From the NCBI GenBank assembly GCA_027625915.1, contig JANTQA010000047.1, forward strand, positions 16,554,001 to 16,618,000: a stretch of DNA of 64,000 nucleotides, read 5' to 3'. The notes under the pieces are model-generated. The model was not told the DNA's origin. It ran no database searches and was given only the letters and a program-made list of their open reading frames with translations. Positions 10,101-22,067 of this stretch are shown here, piece after piece. Both the position numbers and the translations under genes were made by a program. This stretch comes from Anaeramoeba flamelloides (lineage: Eukaryota; Metamonada; Anaeramoebidae). Position 1 is the first letter of the stretch, and every line of letters begins with the position of its first letter.

Positions 10101-13022
10101 TTTTTAATCCAAGTTGGAACGCTTTTGTTGTGTTATAGGGATGTATCTCATTTCTATCACGTTTTGATTAAGAATTATTTTTATTGCAGTATACCCAGTG
10201 GTTCCTTTTTAATTTTTAATTTTTATTTCTCAATCTCAATCACAATCTCAATCTCTCTAAAAAATATTTCCAAAAATTTTCTGGTTTATTGTTGAAATAT
10301 CAAAATATCCAAAAAAACAATTAAAATGAAACTTAATTGTCAAATTATTTATCTTTCAGTAATTTTCCTTAACATTTACAAGTCTAAAATAAATTTTTAT
10401 CTGAATTTAATGAAAATCATTTTAGTTTTCTATAATTTAAAAGTATATAATTTAAAATTCATTCGTTCAATAGTACTAAAAATGATCTTATCAATTACAA
10501 GTGATCCCTAATATTGGTAAAAACCCCAAGAATTTTTGAAAAAAAAACAACTGGTAGGGTAGGGAGTTATTTAGTTTTGTGCTTCTTTTTCCTGAATACA
10601 GCCAGTTCCACTTTTAAGGTACAAACTTCCAACTAAATTTAAAGTACAATAAAAATATCAAATTAAGGCACAAAATTCAGATTCTAGTAAAATAAATTGT
10701 AAAAAAAAAAATTCCAAATTTTGTGCCTTAATTTGAGATTTTTTTCTGCCTTAAATTTTGTTTAAAGAGTGTGTATTAAAAGTGGAACTGGCTGTATCAT
10801 TTTGAGTTATATTGGTTTAAAGGTATTCTATGTTAACATCATAGATTTTTTTGTGTTCATTTTCCACAATAATTCATCTGTATCCTCTTTGAATATTATG
10901 TTAAAGTCAAAAATCTTTGATTTTTTTGAGTTGTTTAATCCTTTTGTCTTCAATTTTTCTAATATCTTAAACACTACCATATAAGGTGGTCTATATCATC
11001 AAATTTCTTTTTACCAAATGGTCATATTTTGGAGTTTACTCGTTTTCCTCATCTGTGTGTATCTATTCAAACCATTACAAAATGATTATAGTTTGAATAC
11101 TGTCTTTGATGATTTCCAGTTTAAATATAGGCTTTTTTCTATATCTGTTTTCTGTTGAAGTTTTCTGGAAAATTGTCTGGTTGATTTTGAGGTATTTATC
11201 CATCTTCCAGTTTTCAACACCTTGGGATGAGTCAACTTTGTCTTGTATTGTTTTGATATGAACTTTCTGGAGTGACTTCTTGATCTCGTCTTTTCCCATG
11301 TTTTCCCAGTCAATTTTCTCTCTTTCACCCATTTTCGGTTCTTTAGCTCGATGGTTAAATTTTAGGTATCACAATTTCAATAGGAAATTGGCCTTCCTCT
11401 TGAAGATCATATGTTATTTGGTTTTCAAATTTTGAAATTTTGTTAATTTTGAAAAAAAAAAAAATAACAAAATTTGACAAAATTTATTAAACTTCCGAAA
11501 TTTTTATACATATTTAAACTTTGGTAAAATTATTTATTTTAATTTGATTATTAATTTTAACACAATAATCATAGAAATGTATAAATATTAATTTTAGAAA
11601 TCAAATATTGCCAATCAAAAACAATAAATATAAATCTATCTCGAAATTCCCAAAATTAAAACATTTTTTTTGAAATATATGATTATTAAACAAATTACGC
11701 CTATACTTAAATTTGAAATTTAAATAAAAATTAGATCAGGAATTAAAAATTAGATATTAATTTACAATGTAAATTTTTTTTTTAGTGAATAATAACTGAG
11801 TGAAAATTTAATATTTATAATATTCTCTATTTTAATCAATTCAATGTTTTTCTCAATTTTTTTTTTATTGATTTTTTTTATAATATTTATTTCTCAATCT
11901 TTAATCTAAAAATTTAACCAAAAAGAAACTAATTCCAATTTATGTGACAAACATAAAAAAGAATTATGCTTATATTGTAAAGATGATAATGAATTAATTT
12001 GCACCAAATGTTATGTTAATTGTAGAATAAATAATCATGAAATATTGGATTTAGATGAATATTCAAATGAAATTTCTGAAAAAATCAAAATTATTTTAAA
12101 TAAAATTAAAAATGTTGAAATCCAAAACAATGAAACAATGCAAAAATCATTTGAATTAAAAAATAAATTCAAAATTGAAATACAAAAACTTTCAAAATTA
12201 ATTGAAAATCAATCAGATTTATTGATCCAAAAAATCCAAAAATCAAAAATAAATCATCTCAATTTATTATTGAAAGTTGGAATAATATCTGATACGAAAT
12301 TTGATCAAATTATAAACAAAAATGAAGCAAAACAAAAAGATCTAAATAAAACGAAAAAACAAATAAAAACTCTGAAAAAATTGAAAAAAGATAAAAAAAT
12401 AATCAAATTAATTCGGGAATCAAAGGAAATAATTGAAAAAGAAGAAGAAATAGAAATACTTAGATTGAATCAAAGTAAAAAAGAAACTGGAGAAGAATTT
12501 GATCCAGAAATGAACCGGGAAAATCAAATAAAATTAAAAAATAAAAATAAAACAGCTTGGAATCCATCAGAAAATTGGGGAAGAATTTGTGGTAAAAAAA
12601 TATATTCACGGGGAAAGCACCAAATAAAAATAAAAATAGACCAATTCCCAAATACAAAAAATGAAATAAACTATATCAATTTAGGAGTAATCAAAACAGA
12701 AAATATGGAAAATTTAATCAAAAATGGAGAATACGAAGGAACATATTATTTTCATAATTATTTGAATTGGGATGGAAAAATTGATAGCCAAAAAAAGAAA
12801 AAAGAAAACGGAAATTACATCTTAGAAAAATACCCTGAAAAAATAATTTTAAAAAAAAATGATATTTTTACAATTTCTCTTGATATGGACAAAAAAAAAA
12901 TCTCTTTCAAAATCAATGAAAAAGAACTCGGAGGATGGGAAAATTTACCAGAAAAAGTAAATTTTTTTGCCTTTTTAGATGAACAAAAAGGAGAAGAAAA
13001 AAACCAAATAACAATAATTTGA
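7165..13022 (+). CDS. B-box / coiled-coil / SPRY (TRIM-like) protein, two exons
   Basis: Proposed exons are 7165-7414 and 11926-13022, giving 448 aa. The donor is A|GTAATT and the acceptor AAAAAG|AA, and the phases agree. Residues 34-70 form a first B-box (C34, C37, C46, C49, C54, C57, H62, H70). Residues 90-121 form a B-box 2 (C90, H93, C101, D104, C109, C112, C116, H121). A Lys/Glu-rich coiled coil spans about 125-270 and a SPRY-like domain about 275-448 (NPSENWGRICGKKIYSRGKH, NYINLGVI, then YPEKIILKKNDIFTISLDMD). Such proteins act as E3-related scaffolds; no RING finger is visible here, so ligase activity is unproven. The two B-boxes in tandem are the usual family order, which is the main reason for joining exons 4.5 kb apart. 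Exon 2 has no in-frame ATG ahead of its B-box, which also supports an upstream exon. Confidence 0.78.
8938..9124. mobile_element. Small inverted-repeat element in intron
   Basis: The terminal 17 bp (TATTACTGGTATTTGAA) is repeated exactly in inverted orientation at the right end, and partial complementarity continues inward (ATGGGA..., TTCACTTC). The length (187 bp) and structure fit a MITE. No second copy was seen in this window. Confidence 0.6.
10597..10796. mobile_element. Family A palindromic TA-flanked MITE, copy 3
   Basis: The palindrome is about 200 bp with ends CAGCCAGTTCCACTTTTAAG and the inverse, TA at both edges, and the same internal AAGGCACAAA blocks. It has diverged more than copies 1 and 2. 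It abuts a decayed LINE fragment on its right. Confidence 0.82.
10797..11340 (-). mobile_element. Decayed LINE C-terminal fragment, second family
   Basis: The minus strand reads an 85-codon frame (11075-11332: IDWENMGKDEIKKSLQ..., WKMDKYLKINQTIFQK). Past a frame change it reads PFGKKKFDDIDHLIW-stop-CLRY, which fits the LINE C-terminal motif CPxC...H.LW.C with in-frame stops at Cys-like positions. The protein differs from the LINEs at 4.4-7.1 and 30.2-32.1 kb, so this is another lineage. The identification rests on one short motif. Confidence 0.5.
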
Positions 13023-13979
13023 GGAGGGGGATTTTTTTATTTATATATGTATACGCGCGCGACCCTCCCAGGTCTAAATTCTGATCAAAGATCCTGGTAG
13101 TATAAATACATGGAGTTACAATACTAGAATTAATGTCATTCCAGATGAGAATTGTTCTTTTTTCCAACATCAAAATCTACTCTTTTTTAATCCCCAAAGA
13201 TAAAAAATATTAAACAATTCAAAAGTTCTCAAATGAAGATGACCCACTCATCCCACAAAAGATACATTAAAGAGGATTCTTTTTAATCCAAAACTTAGAA
13301 ATGAGGGGGGAACCAAATTTATTGGTCATAAGAAAAAAAGAATTAGATTTAAAATTAAAAAATTTAATTTTTTTTAAAAAGAAGGATATTCTTTTAAAAA
13401 TTTTTAATCAAAAATTAAACCAAAATAAAATTTTTACTAACCTATTTTTTATTTTTAAATTTAAAATTTTAAAGAAAAAGAGAAAGGGAAGAGAGTGGAT
13501 TAGTTAAAATAAATATTGAAAAAGTAAAAAGAGAAGTTTACAGTACTCTTTAATATATTTAGAACTTAAAAGAGAATCGAATATTTTAAAAATTATTTTT
13601 ACAAGAACCTTATTCACAAATTTACTAAAATTTTGGATTGAAATTAAAATCAAAAAGGTTTAAAAAGAAAAATTAATATTTACTTCACGAATACTAAACA
13701 CAAATTACAAGATTTTTAAATATCTCTAAATTTATGAATGATTATTGATATTGAAAAATTAAAACAGAGTAAAATAAGTATTATTTACCAATTTAATAAT
13801 AAAAAAATTCTTTTAAAAATAAGAAATAAGAAGATTGAAATAATTTCCAAGCAATATTTTTGTTTCACTAGACTTTTTTAATAATCTTTAGATTTAAAAG
13901 ATTGAAGAGAAGAGTAAAAAGTCCAAAATAGAATTGTTTACCCTGAAAAGGTTCAAGTTAAAAAATAAACATAACAAAT

Positions 13980-14335
13980 AACCAAAATCAAGTAGGTCCA
14001 TTGTTTAAAGACAAAATCGAACACTCAGCACAAGAATTGTTTTTATATGAATATCTTTTAATAAAGAGTTTTTTATGGGATTGAACTATTATTAATATTT
14101 TTTAAATAATTTAACTATTGTTCGGGATCTCCAAAATATCGGATGTGATTTCAATTAGAAAGCAAGATCAAATTTGTATTTGTTGGTTTGTACCAGATCC
14201 AAATAGTGAATTATTCTAATAATTTAATTTTTTGTTCTTTAATTTGTTTTTTCTTTGGATTTTTTTCCAGGTTTCTATACTTTCTATGATTCTATTAAGG
14301 TTTTCAATTAAAAATTGTTTCAAATTTTAAAATCT
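13980..14335 (+). mobile_element. Family C MITE, decayed copy
   Basis: It shares with other family C copies the central GATCTCCAAAA block, the TGTATTTGTTGGTTTG block and the right end TTCTATTAAGGTTTTCAATT. The left terminal inverted repeat is no longer clear. Confidence 0.5.
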
Positions 14336-14903
14336 AATATTCACTTAATTTCTCAAATTATAACAACAAAATAAACACTAAAATTGTTGATTCGATTAAC
14401 TAGATGATCCTTGGTATTTCTAATTTAGCTTTTGTGTTTGATCCTAAATTTGAATCTTTTTTTATGTTTAAAAATCCAATTTGGGTTTCGGAATATACTT
14501 CCACGGCAAATCAAAAAAAAGATCAAAATCTTGCTCTTCTGCTATTTAAATTTTGATGTTGATTTCATTCAACAATGTTATTCTTTTCTGTTTGTCAAAA
14601 TAGTTTCCATTATAAGTATTATGCAACTTCAATATATTTTAATATATTCAATATCCAAATACTTTCTAAATATCAGTTTCGAAAAATGGTATCAAGCTTC
14701 TTGATATAAGTCAGATTTGGTTATTATTTTCTAAAGGTTTGCAAAATGTGTCATTATTGGAAATAATACTATTGAATAACGTAGGTTATTTGTTGGAATT
14801 CATAACAATGACTCTAAAAATTATGATCAATATAGTCTCAATATAATTTTTATTTATTTTTCTTCTTGTTCAGTTCCTTTTTCATCTTTTTTGAACAAAT
14901 ATT

Positions 14904-15105
14904 CACATTCAATTTCACTTTTAAGACACAAATTTTCAACAAAAATTAAGATACAAAAAAAAAATCTTAATTTAAGGCTCAAAATTTGGAATTTATTAAA
15001 ATTATTTATGTAAAAAAAATTATCAAAATTTGTGCCTTAATTTGAGATTGTTTTGTACCTTAAATTTCGTTGAAAGTTTTTTTATTAAAAATGGAACTGA
15101 CTGTA
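14904..15105. mobile_element. Family A palindromic MITE, copy 4 (decayed)
   Basis: The right half is well preserved (TTTGTGCCTTAATTTGAGAT through GGAACTGACTGTA). The left half is diverged (CATTCAATTTCACTTTTAAG). TA survives at 15104-15105 and the left edge has become CA. Confidence 0.75.
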
Positions 15106-15349
15106 TGTTATATCTAATATTTTGGGTTTTGTGTATGTTTTTTATTTCAAAAGTTAATTACTATTATGAATTTATAACTTTTCTTTTGATTCAATTTGTT
15201 AATAAGTTCAATTTTTTTTCTTCACTTTTCAAAAGTATCTTAATTTCTCAACCTTTTTTTTAAAAAAAAATAAATTTTGAATTTAAGGGAGTAACTACAT
15301 TTTACAATTTTGAAAAATTTTTAATTGTGAAAACCTTACTGAAAAATAT

Positions 15350-15790
15350 TTTTTGAGTGCAACCAGATATTGGAACTTTAAAACTAAAATATCACTTACT
15401 GCTCTATCTGTGAAAGAAAAAGAACCTAAAGAAATTCAGACTTGAATCTTTCATTTTTCAATTTTTTGAATATTTTTTTTTGATTAAATTTTGGGCTTAT
15501 TAAATTAGGTTTTGGATCTAGAAATGTGTCTATACGAATGAATGAAATTAATCAAAAAGTAAACCAAAAAAAAAAAAAAAAAAACTGAAAAAGTCTGTGC
15601 ATTTGAAGCAAATATTTTCTTTTAGAAGACCAAACATGAAAGATCACCTTTCCAGATAAATTTGTTGAAATCAAGAATTAAAAAAAAAATCTAAAAAAAG
15701 CCTATTTTCGAAGATTGTTTTTCTTTTTAATTCTTAATTTATATGAATACAAACAATATAAAATCTTGGATTTCTCGCCCCATTACTATT
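15350..15790 (+). repeat. Family F dispersed repeat, copy 2
   Basis: Counterpart of 3118-3560 in the same orientation and about the same length, with many shared blocks such as GAATGAATGAAATTAATC and GAAAGATCACCTTTCCAGAT. It contains a 19-base A run near 15566. Confidence 0.65.
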
Positions 15791-16186
15791 TATTATTATT
15801 TCACAAAAAATTTTTTACAAATAGAGCAAACAAAATTCAATTTTCAAATAATTCCACATTTATCTTTGAAAAAGTATTTTTCTTTTAATATACAAGACAT
15901 TTGAGAAACATGGTGAATAATTTTCTGTTATACTCTTTCGTTTTCAAACAATTTCAACAAATATTAACAAAAAAAAAATAAAATTTGACAGAATTTTTAA
16001 AGTAAAGAGCTTCTAAGGAAAGGCCAAATTGAAGAAAAACAGCAAAGTATACGAAAGCAAACAAATTTGAAACTCAACTTTGTTCAAAACGTTAATCATC
16101 AATAATTTTAACCAAGAATTTGCTTCTAAAAACGAAAAACTGGATTACATCATTTTTTTAACAAATTTGTTCAACTTTTAGCTTTT

Positions 16187-16972
16187 ATGGGAAAATACCA
16201 CAGCAAAGAAAATTACAAAGATTCTATTAGCTTTGTTTTTGATGAAAACAACCCACTTGAACAAGAACTTTTTTCTCTTGTCACCCTTAATTCAAACAAT
16301 AACCAAGACACAACAAAGGTTACCTTGCAAACCAAAACAGATTCAATTTCAAAAAACGAGCAAATACCAAAGATCAATTCTGAAATTCAAGACAAGACTG
16401 CAACAACAAAAAAAGGGCAACCCAATAACCTTGAAGTTGAAAAAAAAAAAGAGGTTATTCAAGAAGACAAGAAAGAAGAAGAAACTGAACAAGAAAAAGA
16501 AACTGGGTATGGAATCGATTACAAAAGTGAAGAAGAAGAAGTAGAAAATGTCAACAAAAATAAGGATCAAGGAGTGCAAAGAAATCAGGCAAAAGAAGAA
16601 ACAAACGATGTTAATGATTTGAATGAAATTATTGTGAACAAAAAGTATTTGGAATCACTCAAGAATTTAGATGAAGAACAGCTAACAGAGTTATACCAAA
16701 AACTTTCTGTGGAAGATTCTGAATTAAAGTTAATACTGAAGGAAAATCCTTTAAGAAACAAAAACGAATCATCACCCAGTGTAATTATACCCAAATATTT
16801 GATCGCGTTTTTTAATCCCTTTTTGTACCGAGTTGAAGAACAATTCACAAAATCGGACTTTATTCTGATAAAAGAAAGCCTACAAAAAATTATTGACTTT
16901 GTCAAAAGTCATTTACAAGTTTACCGTTCAAAAGTATTCAAGGACTACAAATTATTTCTTTGTAAAAAGTAA
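16187..16972 (+). CDS. Unrecognised acidic protein, possibly N-myristoylated (first exon or whole gene)
   Basis: The ATG at 16187 opens a 261-codon frame with clearly coding composition. It begins MGKYHSKEN, which fits the N-myristoylation pattern (Gly2, Ser6, Lys7), so membrane anchoring is possible. Residues about 40-150 are disordered and rich in Glu, Lys, Gln and Asn. Residues about 150-261 look folded and helical (YLESLKNLDEEQLTELYQKL, then PKYLIAFFNPFLYRVEEQF). The frame ends FLCKK-TAA, but a GT donor overlaps the stop (exon end at 16968, AA|GTAATC) and its phase fits an exon at 22068. The joined product would be 399 aa. No family was recognised. The alternative is that the TAA at 16970 is the real stop. 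Confidence 0.65.
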   Translation: MGKYHSKENYKDSISFVFDENNPLEQELFSLVTLNSNNNQDTTKVTLQTKTDSISKNEQIPKINSEIQDKTATTKKGQPNNLEVEKKKEVIQEDKKEEETEQEKETGYGIDYKSEEEEVENVNKNKDQGVQRNQAKEETNDVNDLNEIIVNKKYLESLKNLDEEQLTELYQKLSVEDSELKLILKENPLRNKNESSPSVIIPKYLIAFFNPFLYRVEEQFTKSDFILIKESLQKIIDFVKSHLQVYRSKVFKDYKLFLCKK

Positions 16973-17893
16973 TCTCTTCTTTCATTCATTTCATTTTTGA
17001 TTTCTTTTTTTTTTTTTTTTTGTTATATTTATCTTCTAGATCGACTTTAACTTTAAAAGAATTCCAATTTAATTGTAGCTTTTAACATTACGACGGTTCC
17101 ATATTTCAAAAATTGTGACTTATCTGAAATAAAAAAAAAAAAAAAAATTATTCTAAATTATCCAAGAACAAACAAATTTATTAAATCTGATTAATAATTC
17201 ACTTTTAAGTCATTTATAAAGATATAAAAGCCTGATATTTTAAAAATTATCAAAACAAAAAGCAACCAAAAACTAAAAAAAAAAGGAGTTACAATTTTTG
17301 AAATGAGCATTTCGGATTTTTTATTACTAAACTTTTAATTAAAAAAAAGTTGAACAAGATTTTTTGCTAATAAAAAAATGTAGTTTTAAAATACCTTTCG
17401 TCGAAATTTTCTTAATGTTTATTGGTCTTTTCGAAGATCTGTTTTTTTAACTTGGCTTTCTTTTAAAAAAAAAAAAATTAAAAAATAACGAAAAGAAAAG
17501 CAAAACAAAAAGAAAAAGGAAAAAAAGAAGGAAAAAGGAAAATTTTTTTGAAAAACTATAAGAGAAAAACAAAAGAAAATTGACTAAATTAGAAAAAATG
17601 AACCAGATCTAGCAATTCCACGAAAAGAATAGCACAAAAATTGTAGTTACTTTTTTTAACTTCACAACACTTTTGGTTTTTGGAAATTGCTCCCATTTTT
17701 GAAAAATAATCAAAAGAATCAAAATCAATTAACTTTCAATTTAAAAGTTAATACAAGTCAAAAAGTTATACAAACATATAATTTAAAAAACTTTCCACTT
17801 TTCGTTTTTTCATAAAAAGAGTTTCAGGTTTTTGAAAGTTAATAAATATTTTTCTTTTGTGAAACTTTATTAAATTATCAAAATTAGTATTAT

Positions 17894-18317
17894 CATTGTG
17901 AGGAAAAAGCTCAACACGGTTTTAAATTGGGAACCTTAATAGAACCTGAAAATTCAAAGTAAGACCAATTAAAAAAAGAATAAATAAATAAATAAAGACA
18001 AAATGAAGGATTCAAGCACAATAACAGTTTTTTTAATAATATCTTTTGGTATGGGCTTTTCTTTGATTGATCATTTATGAAAAATTTTTTCAAAAAATTG
18101 ACGATTTTTGAGATCTCCAAAACCACACCACCAATTTCGATATAAAATAGATTTAAATTGTGTTTGTTGGTTTGATTGAAAATAATATAATGGGTTATTA
18201 TTTCAAGTTAATTGGTTTCTTCTTTTAATTGATTTTACTTTTCGTTTTCAGATTATATTAAGGTTCCCAAATAAAAACCATTTTACACTTTTAATCCCTG
18301 TTTCACTTTTAATCCAC
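17894..18317 (+). mobile_element. Family C MITE (~0.43 kb, long terminal inverted repeats)
   Basis: The left end (AAGCTCAACACGGTTTTAA then TTGGGAACCTTAATAGAACC) is the inverse of the right end (TTAAGGTTCCCA...). The interior carries CAATAACAG, AAAAAATTGACG and GAGATCTCCAAAACC, shared with the copies at 40.1 and 50.5 kb. Confidence 0.75.
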
Positions 18318-18547
18318 AACAGTTAAAAGTTTTTATATTTACAACTTGAAAAAAATTGCTATTTAAGGGATTAGCGTCTACAAAGGAGAAGCCTAAGATC
18401 AAAGTATGCTGTGATTGGGCTTAACCGCATTAGTTCGACACTGATTCAAATCTATCTAAAAAATCAATTAGTCAAGTAGTAATAATTGTTGATCTCATCA
18501 ATTAAAAATGATCAATGTATTAGTAAAAAAACCCAACAATTTCAGAA

Positions 18548-18650
18548 AAAAATCTGCATTTCGCCACAAATTTAAAGGTTGAATTATCAATATTCAGACC
18601 CCAAAGTTGAAAAATATCTATCTTAAATTTGTGACGAAATGTAGATTAAT
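18548..18650. repeat. Small inverted repeat (hairpin)
   Basis: The arms CTGCATTTCGCCACAAATTT (near 18552) and its inverse (near 18643, two mismatches) enclose about 50 bp. It may be a short MITE; no second copy was seen. Confidence 0.5.
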
Positions 18651-20439
18651 AGCTAAAAAATTCAGTTGTTAAAAAATTTTATAATTAACGAATAGATTTT
18701 TTTGACAAATTAAATAATTAATAAATAGATTTTTTTACAAATTATTTATGAAATATTGGAAATATTATTGATGTTACAATTAGCTTTATCAAAAGTAAAC
18801 AAAACTAATCAGTATTTGGGGTTTTATGTTGATGATTATTGAGTTAATCTTTGAAATTAAAAAAATATTAAAATAGTTACTTTTGGAAATTCTAAATATG
18901 AATTATTAACTACTGCAGAATACTATTATTTTGTGTTTTTATTTGTAGATTTGGAAAAGGAATTAAAAAAAAACATTTTTCAAAATGAAAATTTTTAATA
19001 GTGATCCATTAGTAAAAAATGTAAGAATTTATTGTGCAATAAGATTTATAATTGATTTTTTAGAGCTATTTGATCCATGGCAAACTAATATCATTTACAC
19101 CTAATTACAACATACTTTGATTATAGAGAAATCTATGATGACTCTAATCCCTTAAAATACCTTTTGGCTTTGGTTTTTAATAAAAAACTTTCAGGGTTTT
19201 TGAAAGTTGAACAAATATTTTTATTTAGAATAACTTTAAACAATTTCAAACAAATTCCAAAGTTATCTTTTATTGTTGATTAATGTTTTTTACCATTTTT
19301 TGTGATTTTAAAAAATTTTCATAAAGTGTATGAAATTTGGAAAAAATAATGAAAGAATACTGGAAACTGAAATCTTGTAGACTGCCAGACTGAAAGCTCC
19401 AAAAGTTCTTGAAAGTATTTTTATAGATTGTGCTATTCTTGTCGTGTGAAAAAATTTTTTTGAATAGGATATGTGATGAAACTCATAATCTTTTCCATTT
19501 ATTCATTAATCCGGGACCCTTTGAATGGAAAATAGTTTATATTTTTGAATCTTTTTGATTTACTTGATTCTTTTTTTATGTTACCAGATGGTATTTTTAC
19601 AGAACCAAGAATCCGAAACGAAAGTCAGATTTTAGAATTGAAAAAAACATAATCAGCTGAAATTTTAACCGATTTAAATTTGAAATACTAGTAAAAAAAT
19701 TTTTTTAATTCCTCATTGAGGTGAAACATAATTTCGGAAAATTGAAATAAAAAACTTTTCATTTGTAATTGGAAAATCCTTTTGGCAACAAAAAAATTTC
19801 TCAAATGAGTTTTCTTCAAAATTTTCTAAAAAATATTTTTTATTTTGTAACAAAATTAAATCAAAACTTCAGAAAACTTCCAATCTTGATATAATTAATA
19901 CAATTCCATATGATCTGTATTTAAACACATTTAAAAAGATATTTACTGGGATTTGAATTTGAACTGGAAAACATTTTATCTTTGAATATGGGTTCTTAAT
20001 GGAAACATAAATTTCAGAAAAAGAGAAAACGTGATGAAAATTTTATCCTATATAAAATTCAAATTTCTAACCTACCTATTTTGAAAGAGAAACACCTTTA
20101 GATTTCTAATTTATATTGTAAAATTGTCTATTGCCGAGATTTTTTTTAATAATTTTTTAATTTTAATCAAATATCAGTGAAGCACTTTAAAAAAAAAACC
20201 TGGTTAAAAAAGCTTTTAATATTAATCAATTTTATTTTCATCACTAATAAAACAATTGGAAAGAGGTAGATTTTGGGAAAAGTAATTTGATGCAAATATT
20301 GGAATGTATTTTTTATTTGATAAAAAACATTAAAAATTACTTTTATCGCATAAATTAATTAGGAGTTTTAAATCAAAATTGACTGATTCAAAACAAAAGT
20401 TATTTCAGAGAGAAAAAATATCAAATACAATTTTTGAAA

Positions 20440-20977
20440 TATAAACTAAAATTCAAAATTTTCCACACAGCTAAAACGTTCCAAACAATCACAATAATAC
20501 AATTTCATTGAAATTTGAGATAATTTTGATTTTTGTAAAATATGATAATCATTTTTTCATCTTTTAGTTTTTGTTTTCATTTCATTGTTTGAATTACGTA
20601 ATTTGCTTCGTTGGATCAAAATTTTTCTAAAAGGTTTATATTATGTTAAACTTGAGTTGTTCCAAATAGAATAACTCAAATAAAATTAGTTGGTAGTATC
20701 TAACCTTTGATCTATCAATATTCCTAATAGAATTTAAACAAATTTACTAATGTATTTTTTTGTTTTGCTCTCTCCAAAATTTTTAACACACCCATGATTT
20801 ATTTGTATTGATAATTATTTATTTATTGTTTTGTGAGTATTTTATTTTATAAAAAGGTGTTAACATTTCAATTGGTGAATGGTTCTAATTTGGTAAATCT
20901 TCGAGAAGTGGTTAAATAAGTTTTTTTTTTCACAAATCGAATTTTGGTGTGTGGAAAATTTTGAATTGGGGTTTATA
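20440..20977 (+). mobile_element. Family D TIR element, copy 1 (~0.54 kb)
   Basis: The terminal inverted repeats are about 30 bp: ATAAACTAAAATTCAAAATT on the left and the inverse of AATATAAACCCCAATTCAAA on the right, followed by TTTTCCACACA. The interior aligns with 42446-42990, sharing TTTTGTTTTCATTTC, TTACGTAATTTG and GGTAGTATCTAAC. The ends resemble the TIRs of the Tc1/mariner relic at 23.6 kb (CCAAAAA..GG.CACA), so it may have been moved by a related transposase. Confidence 0.7.
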
Positions 20978-21164
20978 TTGAAGTGTTACTAAATATTTAT
21001 TTATTTTTTAAAATTTTTCAAAGATTTTGCTTTTTTCAAAATAATTTAACTATTCTTAAGGTTTAGTTCTAACTCTAGTTTATTTATTTTCACCCAAAGG
21101 TAATATAGCACTTATTTTCATAAAGATCTATTAATTTATGATTCTTTAAATACAATAATTTGAG

Positions 21165-21515
21165 TTGTAGATATCAAAGTAATTGTCACTAGTAAAAATG
21201 CGTTATTCTAATGTTATTGAAAAGTTTGAATGATTTTAGAAAAATCAGATTGTTTTCTATTCGAATTTTATTTGATCTTCAATAGAAGTTCAAATCAAAT
21301 CGTTCTTTTTTCTCATTTGTAACTTAGAATTTAATTTTTTTCTATACTGAAGAAAATCTATTGATTTTTTAGTTTTATTCATACGGATATCAACTATTCT
21401 CCGATGTGTATTCTTAAATTTATTTCTTATTTATTCTTCAAAGGTCATTTATAAAAAAAAAATTGATATTTGAAAAAAATGTTGGGTAACTGTGAAATAA
21501 ACAAAGTTTATTTAC
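21165..21515 (+). repeat. Family E dispersed repeat, copy 1
   Basis: It aligns with 28965-29311 in the same orientation. Shared blocks include TTATTCTAATGTTATTGAAA versus TTATTTTAATGTTATTGAAA, GATCTTCAAT and AAAAAATGTTGGG. No coding capacity or clear ends are visible. Confidence 0.65.
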
Positions 21516-21534
21516 TATTAACCAGAGTTAATAA

Positions 21535-21800
21535 ACATAATGAATCCTTGCTCTTGTAATAATATTAATAATATTATTATTTTTTAATATATTAGAAATA
21601 TTAAATTTTTTAAATTCAAATATCCAAATTTTACGATTATTTTCATAGGCTGGTCAATTTCATAAAAAATGATCCAAATCTTCAATGGTATCTAAAATAT
21701 TTATTTTCTTACATAGTTCACAGTATTTTGATTTTTTTTTATTTATAACATAAGAATACCTGTTTAAATAATTTGTTACATTTCTCGAGTTTTGAAATCA
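21535..21800 (-). mobile_element. LINE 3' tail fragment (family L-A)
   Basis: The minus strand encodes NYLNRYSYVINKKKSKYCEL and then CKK...EDLDHFL and AYENNRKIW. This parallels CLNRYYYVMNK...FCPLC...NIDHFLWVCPSYENNR of the LINE at 4.4-7.1 kb. Two in-frame stops fall in the Cys-rich part, and only the last ~90 codons remain. Confidence 0.72.
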
Positions 21801-22067
21801 AAGTAAAAAAAGATCAAATTCAAAAAAAAAAAAAGATAAAATTAAAAAAAAAAAGAAAGAAAAGACCAAGAAATATAATTCTTAAAAAAATGATAGCTCT
21901 TTGGAGATTATTCAAGTACAGTGATCAAATAGTTTTCATTTGATGGAAAAGTAATTTTGAAAATCATTAATAATTTTAATTAATTCTATTTGTAAAATAA
22001 ACAAATAATAATGATAATAATAACAAACAACTCATTTATCTCTTATTATTCTTAATAAAACTAATAG

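Larger units (their letters stand above)
7415..11925 (+). other. 4.5 kb intron of the B-box/SPRY gene
   Basis: There is no gene of its own. It contains a ~190 bp inverted-repeat element (8938-9124), a small hairpin near 9310-9410 with complementary TTTTTAGAACC / GGTTCTAAAAA arms, a family A MITE (10597-10796) and a decayed LINE fragment (about 10797-11340). The short frames at 9692-9874, 10056-10295 and 10326-10511 lack coding character. Confidence 0.6.
13023..16186. other. Intergenic region with three repeats
   Basis: No convincing gene is seen. It holds a decayed family C element (about 13980-14335), a decayed family A MITE (14904-15105) and the second family F repeat (15350-15790). Near 13050 there is a short alternating CGCGCG stretch in otherwise AT-rich DNA. 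Frames at 13301-13507, 14432-14704 and 15030-15263 look random or run through repeats. Confidence 0.5.
16969..22067 (+). other. 5.1 kb repeat-filled stretch, probably an intron
   Basis: No gene-like frame occurs here. It holds a purine-rich tract (about 17462-17550), a family C MITE (17894-18317), a small hairpin element (18548-18650), a family D element (20440-20977), a family E repeat (21165-21515) and a LINE tail fragment (21535-21800). If the flanking exons belong to one gene, this is its intron; otherwise it is intergenic. Confidence 0.45.

Noticed and set aside
14432-14704. 90-codon plus-strand frame
   Set aside because: Phe/Ile/Leu-rich with no motif; typical of random frames in AT-rich DNA.
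18370-18460. tRNA-like patch (GATTCAAATC resembling a T-arm)
   Set aside because: No proper acceptor stem, D-arm box or 5-bp T-stem could be built, so it was kept only as an unexplained structured patch.
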